This document shows, one piece after another, positions 36,518 through 45,698 of a DNA stretch of 64,000 bases. Position numbers and translations under genes: made by a program. Each line of letters begins with the position of its first letter. Position 1 is the stretch's first letter. The DNA is from Tessaracoccus flavus (lineage in GTDB: Bacteria > Actinomycetota > Actinomycetes > Propionibacteriales > Propionibacteriaceae), in contig NZ_CP019605.1 of NCBI RefSeq assembly GCF_001997295.1, positions 1,426,001 through 1,490,000 of the forward strand, in the 5' to 3' direction. Below the pieces are notes generated by a model. The model ran no database searches. It was not told the origin of the DNA and saw only the letters and a list, made by a program, of their open reading frames with translations.

Positions 36518-36592
36518 GCCCCCGTAGCTCAGGGGATAGAGCACCGCCCTCCGGAGGCGGGAGCCGAGGTTCGAATCCTCGCGGGGGCGCCA
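36518..36592 (+). tRNA. tRNA-Arg (anticodon CCG)
   Basis: Complete cloverleaf. The acceptor GCCCCCG pairs with CGGGGGC (36582-36588), the D-arm is GCTC ... GAGC, the anticodon stem CCGCC/GGCGG holds the loop CTCCGGA with anticodon CCG (36551-36553 region), and the T-arm CGAGG/CCTCG holds TTCGAAT. CCA is encoded at 36590-36592. Reads CGG codons, frequent in this GC-rich DNA. Confidence 0.97.
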
Positions 36593-36611
36593 GCACACAA
36601 GGAGGGCGGCC

Positions 36612-37889
36612 GTGTCGCTACGCACCTGGCTCGTGCCGTTCGGTCTCATCGCACTGTTCCTCTCCACGCGGCTGGCGATTCTCATCGCGCTGGAACTGCC
36701 CGAGGTCGCGTTCGTCGCCAACGACATCTCCTACTACGGCTACCACCTCTACCACCTCGAGGCGGGTGAGCCCGATGTGATGCGCGAATACCCGGTGCCG
36801 GCGGTCTGGATCCTGCAGGGCATCTACGCGATCGGCGGGGGGTGGCAGACGTGGGGGCCGTGGTACCGCGCCGTCTTCATCCTGCTCGACGCCCTGGTGG
36901 CCATCACGCTGTACCGGCGCGGGAACGCTTCGGGTGCGCTGTTCTGGATCCTCTTCACCGGCGCCCAGGGCGCGATCCTCTGGTACCGCTTCGATCTCAT
37001 CCCCGCGGCTCTGGTCGCCTGGGCGTGCCTGCTCGCCACGACGTTTCCGAGAGCGGCCGGCGCCATGGTCGGTATCGGCGCGGCCGTCAAGCTCTGGCCC
37101 GCGCTGCTCATCGGCCCGCTGCTCGCGCCGGATCCGCTGCGCGACGCCGGTTCGCGACGGCGGCTCGCCGGGTTCGTCGTGGCGGGGTTCGGGCTGGCGG
37201 CAGCGTCGCTGGCCACGAGCGGCTGGGAGCGATCCGCCTCCCCGATCTCGTGGCAGAGCGACCGGGGGCTCCAGATCGAGTCGGTGCCCGCGTCCCCGCT
37301 GATGCTCCTTCGAACCTTCACCGACAACCCGTCGTGGCACATCGAGCTCACGCCGTTCAATGCGCTGGAGATCGTGACCGGCCCCGGCATCGGCGTGATG
37401 CTGAGTGTGTCGACGGTGCTGACCGCGCTGTCGGTGCTCCTCGCCGTCGCGCTCAGCTACCGCCTGATCCGTAACCTCCGCAGCGGTGATCCCCGGCTGC
37501 CGGAGGCGATCGTCCTGGCCGTGCTGACGATCGTGCTGGCCATGATCGTGTCGAACAAGACGCTCTCGCCGCAGTACATTTCGTGGCTCGGCGGCCCGGT
37601 GGCCGCACTGCTGGTGACCAGGCACAGCGGCTGGCTGCACCGGCACGTCGAGGTGCTCGCCGTCTCGATGATCGTGGTCGGCGCACTGACGCAATTCACC
37701 TATCCCTGGGGGGCCTACGGCATCATGGCCATCCCGCTCGGCTCGGGCCCGGAGACGGCCGTGCTGCTGCTGCGCAACGCGTCGCTGGTGGTGCTCCTGG
37801 TGTACTCGTTGGTGCTGACGCTCCGCGCCAGCGCCGGGGGCGTCCCAGCCCCGCCGAGGCGGTCAGCAGCACCGCTCCAAGTTGGGTAA
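36612..37889 (+). CDS. GT87-like polyprenyl-phosphate mannosyltransferase, membrane protein
   Basis: A 425-residue integral membrane protein with about ten hydrophobic helices. A first extracytosolic loop contains acidic residues (NDISYYGYHLYHLEAGEP), and the segment VREYPVPAVWILQ-like MREYPVPAVWILQG matches the DUF2029/GT87 class. In actinobacteria these GT-C enzymes add mannose from polyprenyl-phosphate-mannose to lipoglycans. GTG 36612 has the Shine-Dalgarno AAGGAGG at 36600-36606. Acceptor unknown. Confidence 0.78.
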   Translation: MSLRTWLVPFGLIALFLSTRLAILIALELPEVAFVANDISYYGYHLYHLEAGEPDVMREYPVPAVWILQGIYAIGGGWQTWGPWYRAVFILLDALVAITLYRRGNASGALFWILFTGAQGAILWYRFDLIPAALVAWACLLATTFPRAAGAMVGIGAAVKLWPALLIGPLLAPDPLRDAGSRRRLAGFVVAGFGLAAASLATSGWERSASPISWQSDRGLQIESVPASPLMLLRTFTDNPSWHIELTPFNALEIVTGPGIGVMLSVSTVLTALSVLLAVALSYRLIRNLRSGDPRLPEAIVLAVLTIVLAMIVSNKTLSPQYISWLGGPVAALLVTRHSGWLHRHVEVLAVSMIVVGALTQFTYPWGAYGIMAIPLGSGPETAVLLLRNASLVVLLVYSLVLTLRASAGGVPAPPRRSAAPLQVG

Positions 37890-37944
37890 GCTTCGCCGTA
37901 GCAGCCGCAGACGCCTGCGGCCTCAGATTCTCACAGAGGGGATT

Positions 37945-40900
37945 GTGGCCTACCGCCACCTCACTATGTCAGCACCTGACACCAATGAAGACTTCGGGGC
38001 CAACTCTTGGCTGATCGACGAGATGCGCGAGGCGTTCGACGCCGATCCCCAATCGGTGGATCCCTCCTGGCGCGCCTACTTCGAAGGGCAGCCGTCCTCC
38101 CCGCCCACCCCTCCTGAGAAGCCGAAGCCTGCCCCCAAGCCCGAGCCCAAGCCTGCCCCCAAGCCGGAATCGAAGCCCGCCCCCAAGCCGGAGGCGAAGC
38201 CGAAGCCCGCCCAGCCCGAGAAGGCGAGCCAGGTGGAGCAGGTGCTCCAGGGCGGCGAGACCCCGCCGAACCCCGGCACAGGCACCAGCCTGTCGGCCAA
38301 CGCCCCCAACCCGGCCCTTCGCCCGGAGCCCAGCGCCGCCGAGCCCAAGTACACGGTGCTGCGCGGCGCCCCCATGCGCACGGCCAAGAACATGGACGCC
38401 TCGCTGACGGTGCCCACCGCCACCTCCGTGCGGTCCGTCCCGATGAAGCTGGTGATCGACCAGCGCACGGTCATCAACAACTTCCTGCGCACCTCCAAGG
38501 GCGGCAAGGTCTCGTTCACCCACATCATCGGCTACGCCATGGTCCAGGCGCTCAAGGCGCTACCCGACATGAACAACGCCTACGACGTGGTCGACGGCAA
38601 GCCGAACCTCATCGAGAACCCGACGATCAACCTCGGCATCGCCATCGACATCCGTAAGGGCGACAGCCGGCAACTGCTCGTGCCGAACATCAAGGGATGC
38701 GAGAACCTCAACTTCTTCCAGTTCTGGTCGGCCTACGAGCGGGTCGTCAAGAAGACGCGCGACGGCGATCTCCAGGTGTCGGACTTCGCGGGCACCACCG
38801 CCTCCCTGACCAACCCGGGCGGCATCGGCACCAACCACTCCGTGCCGAGGCTGATGACCGGCCAGGGACTGATCCTGGGCGTCGGCAACATCGACTACCC
38901 CGCCGAGTTCCAGGGCATGAGCCCGTCCCGGTTGATGGATCTCGCGGTCAGCAAGATCACCACGCTCACCAGCACCTACGACCACCGCGTCATCCAGGGC
39001 GCCACGTCGGGCGAGTTCCTCAAGAAGATGCACGCTCTGCTGCTCGGCGAGGACGGGTTCTACGACGAGATCTTCGAGGCGCTGCGCATCCCCTACGAGC
39101 CGCTGCGCTGGGCCCCGGACATCTCGGCCCACCGCGACTCCCAGGTCAGCAAGACCGCGCGGGTGCTGGAGCTGGTCAACGCCTACCGCGCCTTCGGCCA
39201 CCTCGTCGCCGACACCGATCCCCTCGAGTACCGCCAGCGGTCCCACGAGGACCTCCGGCTGGAAACGCACGGGCTCAGCATCTGGGACCTCGACCGCGAG
39301 TTCGCCGTCGGGACCTTCGGCGGCCGGGAGCGCACGTATCTCCCGCTGCGGGAGATCATCGGGACACTGCAGGACTCCTACTGCCGCACCATCGGCGTGG
39401 AGTACATGCACATCAACGACCCCCGCCAGCGCGAGTGGTTCCAACTGCGCATGGAGAAGCCCCACACGCCGCTCACGCACGAAGAACACATGCACGCGCT
39501 CGACAAGCTGAACGAGGCCGAGGTCTTCGAGACGTTCCTGCAGACCAAGTTCGTCGGCCAGAAGCGCTTCTCGCTCGAGGGCGGCGAGTCGCTCATCGTG
39601 CTGCTGGACGAGATCGCCCAGCGCGCGGCCAACGACTCCCTCGACGAGGTCTGCATCGGCATGCCGCACCGCGGCCGCCTCAACGTGCTGGCCAACATCG
39701 TCGGCAAGAAGTACGCGCAGATCTTCAAGGAGTTCGACGGCCAGGTGGACCGCTCCGGCACGGGTGACGTCAAGTACCACCTCGGCGCCGAGGGCACCTT
39801 CGTCGCCTCGAACGGCGCCACGGTCAAGGCGTCCGTCGCCGCGAACCCCTCCCACCTTGAGGCCGTCAACCCGGTGCTGCAGGGCATCGCCCGCGCCAAG
39901 CAGGACACGCTGGGTGCCGACGACTTCCCGGTGCTGGCGCTCACGCTGCACGGCGACGCCTCGTTCTCCGGACAGGGCGTGGTCTTCGAGACGCTCCAGA
40001 TGAGCCAGCTCCGGGGCTACAAGACCGGCGGCACGATCCACGTGGTGGTCAACAACCAGGTGGGCTTCACCACCGCACCCACTGAGTCGCGCAGTTCGCA
40101 CTACTCCACCGACGTCGCCAAGGCGATCTCGGCCCCGGTGCTGCACGTCAACGGTGACGACCCCGACGCCTGCATCCGGGCCGCGCGGGTGGCCTTCGAC
40201 TACCGGCAGCGATACCACAAGGACGTCGTCATCGATCTGGTGTCCTACCGCCGCCGCGGCCACAACGAGGGCGACGACCCGAGCTTCACCCAGCCGAACA
40301 TGTACGACCTCATCGAGCAGAAGCGCTCCACGCGGCGCCTCTACACCGAATCGCTCATCGGCCGCGGCGACATCTCGATGGCTGACGCCGAGGACGTCAT
40401 GAACCGGTTCCGGAGCCGCCTCGAGAACGTGTTCCGCGAGGTTCGGGAAACCACGGAGACCGACGACGACTACCGCAAGGTCCCCTACTACCCGACGAAG
40501 CCGGAGGCCCGGCTCACCGAGATCACGCCGGACATGCTGCAGACCATCGCGAACGTGCACACGCAGTTCCCGGACGGTTTCACCGTGCATCCCAAGGTCA
40601 TGCCGCAGCTCGAGCGCCGCGCGCAGGCGATCCTGGAGGGCCCGATCGACTGGGCGACTGCGGAGATGATCGCCATCGGCTCGCTCCTGATGGAGGGACG
40701 ACCCGTGCGGCTGGCCGGGCAGGACTCGCGTCGCGGCACGTTCTCGCAGCGGTTCGCCGCGATCGTCGACCGGGTCACGAACGAGGCCTGGGTGCCGCTC
40801 AAGCACCTCACCGAGGACCAGGCGAGCTTCGACGTCTACGATTCGCTGCTCAGCGAGTACGCCGCGCTCGGCTTCGAGTACGGCTACTCCGTCGCCCGGC

Positions 40901-41688
40901 CGGACGCGCTCGTCATGTGGGAGGCGCAGTTCGGAGACTTCGTCAACGGCGCCCAGATCATCTCCGACGAGTTCGTCGCCGCCGGCAACGCGAAGTGGAC
41001 CCAGAAGTCTGGCGTCGTGCTGCTGCTCCCCCACGGCTACGAGGGGCAGGGACCCGACCACAGCTCGGCGCGCATCGAACGATGGCTCCAGCTCTGCGCG
41101 GAGAATGCGCTGGCCGTGTGCCAGCCGTCCACCCCGGCGAGCCACTTCCACCTGCTGCGCCAGCACGCCTACGTCAACTGGCACCGACCTGTGGTCATCG
41201 CGACCCCGAAGTCGATGCTGCGCAACAAGCTGGCGGTCTCCACGCCCGAGGAGTTCACGTCGGGCCGGTGGAATCCCGTCCTCGACGACCCGTCGATCAC
41301 CGACCATTCGGCGGTCGAGCGCCTCATCCTCTGCTCCGGGAAGGTCCGGTGGGACCTCGTGGCCCGACGCGACAAGATGGGTCTCGGCGGCAAGGTCGCG
41401 ATCGTCGCGCTGGAGCGTCTGTACCCGTTGCCCAGCGAGGGACTGGCCGCGGTGCTGAAGCGCTACCTCCACGTCAAGGACGTGCGGTTCGTCCAGGATG
41501 AGCCGGAGAACCAGGGCGCCTGGCCGTTCCTCTCCGCGCACTTGCCGGCCAACCTCAAGAACTACCTCCCCGACTACGACCTGACGATGCGTCGGATCTC
41601 GCGCGAGTGGGCTTCCGCCCCCTCCGTCGGCTCCCTCAAGGTCCACAAGGCGCAGGAGGAAGAACTGCTCGACGAGGCGCTGGGGTGA
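37945..41688 (+). CDS. kgd: Multifunctional 2-oxoglutarate decarboxylase/dehydrogenase E1-E2 fusion
   Basis: Actinobacterial fusion of an E2-type acyltransferase core with the ThDP-dependent E1o of the TCA cycle. About 1,247 residues: the N-terminal E1 segment (FGANSWLIDEMREAF), a Pro/Lys/Ala-rich linker (about 50-110), and the acyltransferase with STYDHRVIQGATSGEFL. The E1o domain follows with CIGMPHRGRLNVLANI, LHGDASFSGQGVVFETLQMS and VVNNQVGFTT. There is no lipoyl domain, as usual for this fusion, so it needs lipoyl-E2p. GTG 37945 has the Shine-Dalgarno GAGGGG at the right distance; ATG 37966 (MSAPDTNED) is an alternative without one. The stop overlaps the next ATG. Confidence 0.95.
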   Translation: MAYRHLTMSAPDTNEDFGANSWLIDEMREAFDADPQSVDPSWRAYFEGQPSSPPTPPEKPKPAPKPEPKPAPKPESKPAPKPEAKPKPAQPEKASQVEQVLQGGETPPNPGTGTSLSANAPNPALRPEPSAAEPKYTVLRGAPMRTAKNMDASLTVPTATSVRSVPMKLVIDQRTVINNFLRTSKGGKVSFTHIIGYAMVQALKALPDMNNAYDVVDGKPNLIENPTINLGIAIDIRKGDSRQLLVPNIKGCENLNFFQFWSAYERVVKKTRDGDLQVSDFAGTTASLTNPGGIGTNHSVPRLMTGQGLILGVGNIDYPAEFQGMSPSRLMDLAVSKITTLTSTYDHRVIQGATSGEFLKKMHALLLGEDGFYDEIFEALRIPYEPLRWAPDISAHRDSQVSKTARVLELVNAYRAFGHLVADTDPLEYRQRSHEDLRLETHGLSIWDLDREFAVGTFGGRERTYLPLREIIGTLQDSYCRTIGVEYMHINDPRQREWFQLRMEKPHTPLTHEEHMHALDKLNEAEVFETFLQTKFVGQKRFSLEGGESLIVLLDEIAQRAANDSLDEVCIGMPHRGRLNVLANIVGKKYAQIFKEFDGQVDRSGTGDVKYHLGAEGTFVASNGATVKASVAANPSHLEAVNPVLQGIARAKQDTLGADDFPVLALTLHGDASFSGQGVVFETLQMSQLRGYKTGGTIHVVVNNQVGFTTAPTESRSSHYSTDVAKAISAPVLHVNGDDPDACIRAARVAFDYRQRYHKDVVIDLVSYRRRGHNEGDDPSFTQPNMYDLIEQKRSTRRLYTESLIGRGDISMADAEDVMNRFRSRLENVFREVRETTETDDDYRKVPYYPTKPEARLTEITPDMLQTIANVHTQFPDGFTVHPKVMPQLERRAQAILEGPIDWATAEMIAIGSLLMEGRPVRLAGQDSRRGTFSQRFAAIVDRVTNEAWVPLKHLTEDQASFDVYDSLLSEYAALGFEYGYSVARPDALVMWEAQFGDFVNGAQIISDEFVAAGNAKWTQKSGVVLLLPHGYEGQGPDHSSARIERWLQLCAENALAVCQPSTPASHFHLLRQHAYVNWHRPVVIATPKSMLRNKLAVSTPEEFTSGRWNPVLDDPSITDHSAVERLILCSGKVRWDLVARRDKMGLGGKVAIVALERLYPLPSEGLAAVLKRYLHVKDVRFVQDEPENQGAWPFLSAHLPANLKNYLPDYDLTMRRISREWASAPSVGSLKVHKAQEEELLDEALG

Positions 41689-41864
41689 TGTACTTCACCG
41701 ACCGTGGGCTCGAAGAGCTCGCTGACCGGCGCGGCCAAGAGGAGTTCAGCTTCGAGTGGCTCGCCGACCAGCTTCGCACCTTCGTCGATCTCAATCCCGA
41801 ATTCGAAACCCCTGTCGAGCGGCTGGCCTCCTGGCTCGCCCGTCTCGACGACGAGGAGGACTAG
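41688..41864 (+). CDS. DUF6104 family small protein
   Basis: 58 residues, MYFTDRGLEELADRRGQEEF followed by a WLADQLRTFVDLNPEFETP-type stretch and the acidic end RLDDEED. I recognise the pattern from the actinobacterial DUF6104 family, whose function is unknown. Its ATG shares the final A of the kgd stop and its own stop shares a G with the galK GTG, so it is tightly coupled to both genes. Its constant place after kgd in actinobacteria hints at a link with that enzyme, but this is inference. Confidence 0.85.
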   Translation: MYFTDRGLEELADRRGQEEFSFEWLADQLRTFVDLNPEFETPVERLASWLARLDDEED

Positions 41865-43006
41865 TGCCTGACCTGGCCGCCCTGGCTGACCGCTTCCGCT
41901 CCCTGACCGGATCCGAGCCCGAGGGCTTCTGGTTCGCTCCCGGCCGCGTCAACCTCATCGGGGAACACACGGACTACAACGACGGCTTCGTCCTGCCGTT
42001 CGCTCTCGAACGCAAGGCCGTCCTGGCCGCCGGACGGCGCCACGACGATCAGCTGGTGATCGCGTCCCTCGAGCTGAATGAGGACGTGACCATCGCGCTG
42101 AAGGACCTGGCGCCGGGCGTCGGGGGCTGGGACGCCTACCTGGCCGGGGTGGTGTGGGCCCTGCGCGAGGCGGGCCACGCGGTGGGTGGCGCCACGCTCG
42201 TCCTGTCCTCCGACGTGCCGCTGGGCGCCGGCCTGTCCAGTTCGGCGGCCATCGAGTGCGCAACAGTGGCGGCGCTCGTCGATCTGTACGGCCTCACCAT
42301 CGAGAAGATGGACCGGGCCAGGGTGGCCCAGGTGGCCGAGAACGCGTACGTCGGCGCCCCCACCGGGCTGCTGGACCAGGCAGCGAGCACCCTGTGCGAG
42401 GCGGACGCCGGGCTGTTCCTCGACTGCCGCACGCTTGACACCGAGCAGGTGCCGTTGCCGATGGCTGCCCAGGCACTGGAGATCCTCGTGCTCGACACGA
42501 AGACCCCGCACAGCCACGTCGACGGTGAGTACGGGACAAGGCGCCGCACCTGCGAGGAGGCCGCCGAGATCCTCGGCGTCGACGCGCTGCGCGACGTCAC
42601 CGACCTCGACGCCGCCCTCGCGCAGCTCGACGATGACACGATGCGGCGCCGGGTGCGCCACGTCGTCACGGAGAACGCCCGCGTGCTCGACGCCCTCGCC
42701 CTTGCGAGGGAGGGCGATCTGGAGGCGCTGGCCCCGCTCTTGGACGCCTCGCATGCGTCCATGCGCGACGACTACGAGATCACCGTGCCCACGGTCGACC
42801 TGGCTGTGGAGACGGCCCGGGAGGCCGGAGCGTTGGGTGCCCGGATGACCGGCGGCGGCTTCGGCGGCTGCATCATCGCGCTGGTGCGCGCCGGGGACGC
42901 GGACCGGATCGGTCAGCGGATCGCCGAGGCGTTCTCTGAGGCGGGTTACGGCCGGCCGGAGTGGTTCGCCGCGACGCCCGCGCCCGGAGCCGGCCAGCTC
43001 CGCTAG
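41864..43006 (+). CDS. galK: Galactokinase
   Basis: ATP-dependent phosphorylation of galactose to galactose-1-phosphate (Leloir pathway). 380 residues: the signature GRVNLIGEHTDYNDGFVLP (about 26-44), GHMP ATP loop PLGAGLSSSAAIE, DTKTPHSHVDGEYGTRRRTC, and C-terminal ARMTGGGFGGCIIAL. GTG start with the strong Shine-Dalgarno GAGGAGGA. galT and galE are not in the window. The 3' end overlaps the convergent membrane protein gene by 4 bases. Confidence 0.95.
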   Translation: MPDLAALADRFRSLTGSEPEGFWFAPGRVNLIGEHTDYNDGFVLPFALERKAVLAAGRRHDDQLVIASLELNEDVTIALKDLAPGVGGWDAYLAGVVWALREAGHAVGGATLVLSSDVPLGAGLSSSAAIECATVAALVDLYGLTIEKMDRARVAQVAENAYVGAPTGLLDQAASTLCEADAGLFLDCRTLDTEQVPLPMAAQALEILVLDTKTPHSHVDGEYGTRRRTCEEAAEILGVDALRDVTDLDAALAQLDDDTMRRRVRHVVTENARVLDALALAREGDLEALAPLLDASHASMRDDYEITVPTVDLAVETAREAGALGARMTGGGFGGCIIALVRAGDADRIGQRIAEAFSEAGYGRPEWFAATPAPGAGQLR

Positions 43007-43392
43007 GAGGGTCGCCTCCCGATCGACACGACGCCGGCGATGACCGTCGCGAGGATCACCGGGAGGACGGCGAGACTACCGAGGAACTGCGCGCGGTCGT
43101 CGGTGGTCAGGAAGCTCCCCACCACCAGCAGGTGCAGCAGGGCGGCCGCGACGACGAGGCCCATGGCCCACGCCCGGCCGCGGATCACCAACCAGGACAG
43201 TGCGATCATCGCGGCCCCGTAGCCGACGAGCACCGCCGCCACCCCGATCCCGAAGAGCTTCGAGTTGGCGATCGCCGAGCCCACGCCGATGCCGGCGATC
43301 GCGAGACCGGTGAGCGCCGTGAGGCCTGCGGCGACGGCGGCGAGGCGGCTGACGGGGCGTGAGTTGGTGGGCACGTGTGAAGCGTGCCCCAT
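43003..43392 (-). CDS. Four-helix membrane protein, unknown function
   Basis: About 129 residues with four hydrophobic segments (VAAGLTALTGLAIAGIGVG, GIGVAAVLVGYGAAMIALSW, AMGLVVAAALLHLLVVGSF and GSLAVLPVILATVIAGVV) and short polar loops. No family recognised. The ATG at 43392 (MGHASHVPTNS) is preferred; an in-frame ATG at 43434 would add 14 polar residues. Divergent from whiB1, so the 134 bases between them hold both promoters. Confidence 0.7.
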   Translation of the reverse strand: MGHASHVPTNSRPVSRLAAVAAGLTALTGLAIAGIGVGSAIANSKLFGIGVAAVLVGYGAAMIALSWLVIRGRAWAMGLVVAAALLHLLVVGSFLTTDDRAQFLGSLAVLPVILATVIAGVVSIGRRPS

Positions 43393-43526
43393 TCCCGATC
43401 GATGGTTCAAATTGAGCGGACAGTTGACCGACATCGGCCGGGAAAGATGAGTATTGTCTATCGTGACCCGCAGGGGTAACCTGCATACGCTCGACCGAGT
43501 AATCCCCCGACAGAAGGAGCCCAGCC

Positions 43527-43778
43527 ATGGATTGGCGCCACAAGGCCGCCTGCCTCACTGAGGATCCCGAGTTGTTTTTTCCGGTCGGCAACACCGGTCC
43601 TGCACTCCAGCAGATCGAGGAAGCCAAGAAGATCTGCCAGCGTTGCGTCGTCAGGGAACAGTGCCTGGCCTGGGCGCTCGAAGCCGGGCAGGATCACGGA
43701 GTCTGGGGCGGGCTCAGCGAGGATGAGCGCCGAGCGATCAAGCGTCGCGCGGCACGCTCACGTCTGCGCAATTCCTGA
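43527..43778 (+). CDS. whiB1: WhiB1-type transcriptional regulator
   Basis: 83 residues, MDWRHKAACLTEDPELFFPV at the N terminus. The four iron-sulfur ligands are Cys 9, 37, 40 and 46 (CQRCVVREQC), the GVWGG turn follows, and the C terminus is the basic DNA-binding tail RRAIKRRAARSRLR. WhiB proteins carry a [4Fe-4S] cluster and bind sigma region 4; WhiB1 is NO-sensitive and essential in mycobacteria. Shine-Dalgarno AGAAGGAG precedes the ATG. Convergent with pdtaS. Confidence 0.93.
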   Translation: MDWRHKAACLTEDPELFFPVGNTGPALQQIEEAKKICQRCVVREQCLAWALEAGQDHGVWGGLSEDERRAIKRRAARSRLRNS

Positions 43779-43789
43779 GCGATCGTCGG

Positions 43790-45204
43790 TCAGTCCGGCA
43801 ACGGAATGACGATTGTTGCCACCGCGCCCGCCCCGTCCTCGCGGTTGGTCATCTCCAGCGAGCCCCCAGATCCTTGATGAGGGCCGAGATGATCGAGAGC
43901 CCCAGCGACGTCTGTGAGCCGAGGGCGAACCCGTCCGGCAGGCCATGGCCCCGGTCCGCGATCCGGATCGTCAGCCGGCCCCCGGCCCGCTCCGGGAGCA
44001 CCTCCACGACGCCAGAGGATGAGTCGAGGCCGTGCTCGATGGCGTTTTGGCACAGCTCAGTCACGATCATGGACAGCGACGTGGCCATCTCTGCGGGCAC
44101 CACGCCGAAGGTGCCGCGCCGGTGTGCGCGCACGGTGCCGTGAGAGGCCGCCAGATCCCCCACCATCTCGAGGATCTTGTCGCAGACCTCGTCGAACGCG
44201 ACCTCCTCGCCAAGCGAATAGCTGAGGGTCTCGTGCACCATGGCGATGGACGACACGCGGCGCATGGCGTCGCGCAGCGCCTCCTTCCCCTCCGGGGAGG
44301 AGAGCCGCCGGGACTGCATCCGTAGGAGCGCCGCGACCGTCTGGAGGTTGTTCTTGACGCGGTGGTGGATCTCGCGGATCGTGGCGTCCTTGGTCACCAG
44401 CATGCGGTCGCGCCGGCGCAGGTCGGTGGTGTCGCGGCACAGCACCAACATCCCGGCCGACGTGTACTCGAGCCAGAGCGGCAGCAGCACGAACCGCATG
44501 GAGGCGTTGCGCGCGTCGACGTCGAACTCCAGCGTGAGACGCCCGTCGAGGTCGGCGTTGACCGTCTGGCCCAGCGATTCGACCCCCTCCCGGAGCTGCC
44601 GGGTGAGTTCCCGGAAGTTCTCGCCCTCGATGTCGCCCGCCGCACCGAGCCGCCGGTAGCCCGTGATGGCGTTGGGGCTGGCGTAGGAGATGACCCCGTC
44701 GGGCATGACCCGGAGCACACCGTCGGCCACCCTGGGCGCCAGGGCCTTGTCCGAGGGTTGGACGAGGGGGAACTCACCGCGCATGAGCATCTGGGTGAGG
44801 ATCTCGGCCGCCTCGATGAAGTTCTCCTCCAGCGCTCCCGTGGCGCGCATCCCCATCTGGTTCGTGTGGCGCTCGATGACCGCGATGGGCCGGTCGTGGC
44901 GCAGCACCGGGATCGCCCACACGTCCACCGGGATGCCGGCGTTAAGGGCGTTGTCGCTGGTCTCGGCGATCGCGTGGGTCATGTAGGCCACCGTCACCGG
45001 ATGGTCGGGCTCATACTCGATGAGCTCCCCGATGATGTCCTCCTCCAACGCGGTGGGTCCCGTCACCGGGCGGATCTGCGCGGTGCAGGCGAACACGTCG
45101 CCGTCGTCGGAGATCGGTTTCCAGAGGACCAGATCGGAGAAGCTCAGGTCGGCCAGGAGATGCCACTGGTCGACGAACCCCTCCAACCACTCGTCGTCGG
45201 TCAT
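43790..45204 (-). pseudogene. pdtaS: PdtaS-like sensor histidine kinase, frameshifted near the C terminus
   Basis: Soluble HisKA_2 kinase that in mycobacteria phosphorylates the ANTAR antiterminator PdtaR. An N-terminal GAF-like domain (HLLADLSFSDLVLWKPI) and a PAS-like domain (PDGVISYASPNAITGYRRLG) precede the phospho-acceptor EIHHRVKNNLQTVAALLRM and the ATPase boxes (ELCQNAIEHG, IADRGHGLPDG, LGLSIISALIKDLG). After DLG the frame breaks: the expected GSLEMTNREDGAGAVAT tail continues one frame over to a stop at 43790. One extra G in the G-run (43863-43867 on the complement) restores about 471 codons; as read, the product ends ARWR at 43849. Sequencing error is possible. Start: ATG 45204; GTGs at 45213 and 45225 are alternatives. 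Confidence 0.82.
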
Positions 45205-45317
45205 CTGGTCCACTTCGCGCGCCACATTCCTACTCTGCCACGGAACGCCTTTCGCGTGCGCGGGGCTTGTCTGGCAGAATGAGGCGTCCTGCACGAAACC
45301 ACAACGAGGAGATCCTC

Positions 45318-45392
45318 ATGGGTAAGACCGGCCGCAAGCGCCGCGCTCGCCGTAAGAACAAGGCGAACCACGGCAAGCGCCCCAACGCCTGA
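45318..45392 (+). CDS. Ribosomal protein bL37
   Basis: A 24-codon gene starting at ATG 45318: MGKTGRKRRARRKNKANHGK then RPNA. It closely matches the tiny, very basic actinobacterial large-subunit protein bL37, which has the same length and the same SKANHGKRPN-type ending. A good Shine-Dalgarno (ACGAGGAG) lies 8 bases upstream, and a strong terminator follows at 45406. Its position between pdtaS and the sigR/rsrA pair matches other actinobacteria. Too short for routine gene finding. Confidence 0.9.
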   Translation: MGKTGRKRRARRKNKANHGKRPNA

Positions 45393-45405
45393 GCGCACAC
45401 AGATA

Positions 45406-45429
45406 AAGCCCCCGCCTCGGCGGGGGCTT
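45406..45429 (+). terminator. Terminator after the bL37 gene
   Basis: AAGCCCCCGCC pairs with GGCGGGGGCTT around a two- to four-base loop (stem 45408-45416 with 45419-45427, extended by AA/TT). It lies 14 bases after the bL37 stop and 15 before the end of the convergent rsrA gene, so it can serve both directions. Confidence 0.88.
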
Positions 45430-45443
45430 CGTCGTACCGGGGA

Positions 45444-45698
45444 TCAGCGGTGGGTGATGCGCAACGTCTGGATCCGGGCGGTCAACGTCGTCGGTGCCGC
45501 GGGAGTGGGTTGGCTGCGCTGGATCATCTCCGTGATAGTGGACTCGATCTCGAAGTTCTCCATACATCGCTCGCAGGCGTGGAGGTGGTGGCGGATGAGG
45601 TCGGCGTCCACCTCGAGGAGCTCGTTGCGGAGGAAGGCATGAACCCGGGCGAGGGCCTGGACACATTCGTCCATCTCGTCGTGTTCGTGTGAGCTCAT
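45444..45698 (-). CDS. rsrA: Zinc-containing anti-sigma factor (RsrA/RshA type)
   Basis: 84 residues. The ZAS motif is H38-x3-C42-x2-C45 (HLHACERC), and Cys 12 corresponds to the Cys that forms the redox disulfide in RsrA. In known members oxidation ejects zinc and frees the sigma factor. The ATG overlaps the sigR stop (ATGA), giving the 1:1 synthesis expected for a sigma/anti-sigma pair. Confidence 0.93.
   Translation of the reverse strand: MSSHEHDEMDECVQALARVHAFLRNELLEVDADLIRHHLHACERCMENFEIESTITEMIQRSQPTPAAPTTLTARIQTLRITHR

Noticed and set aside
38560..41646. 1028-codon frame antisense to kgd
   Set aside because: Shadow of a strongly biased GC3 gene; no homologous pattern.
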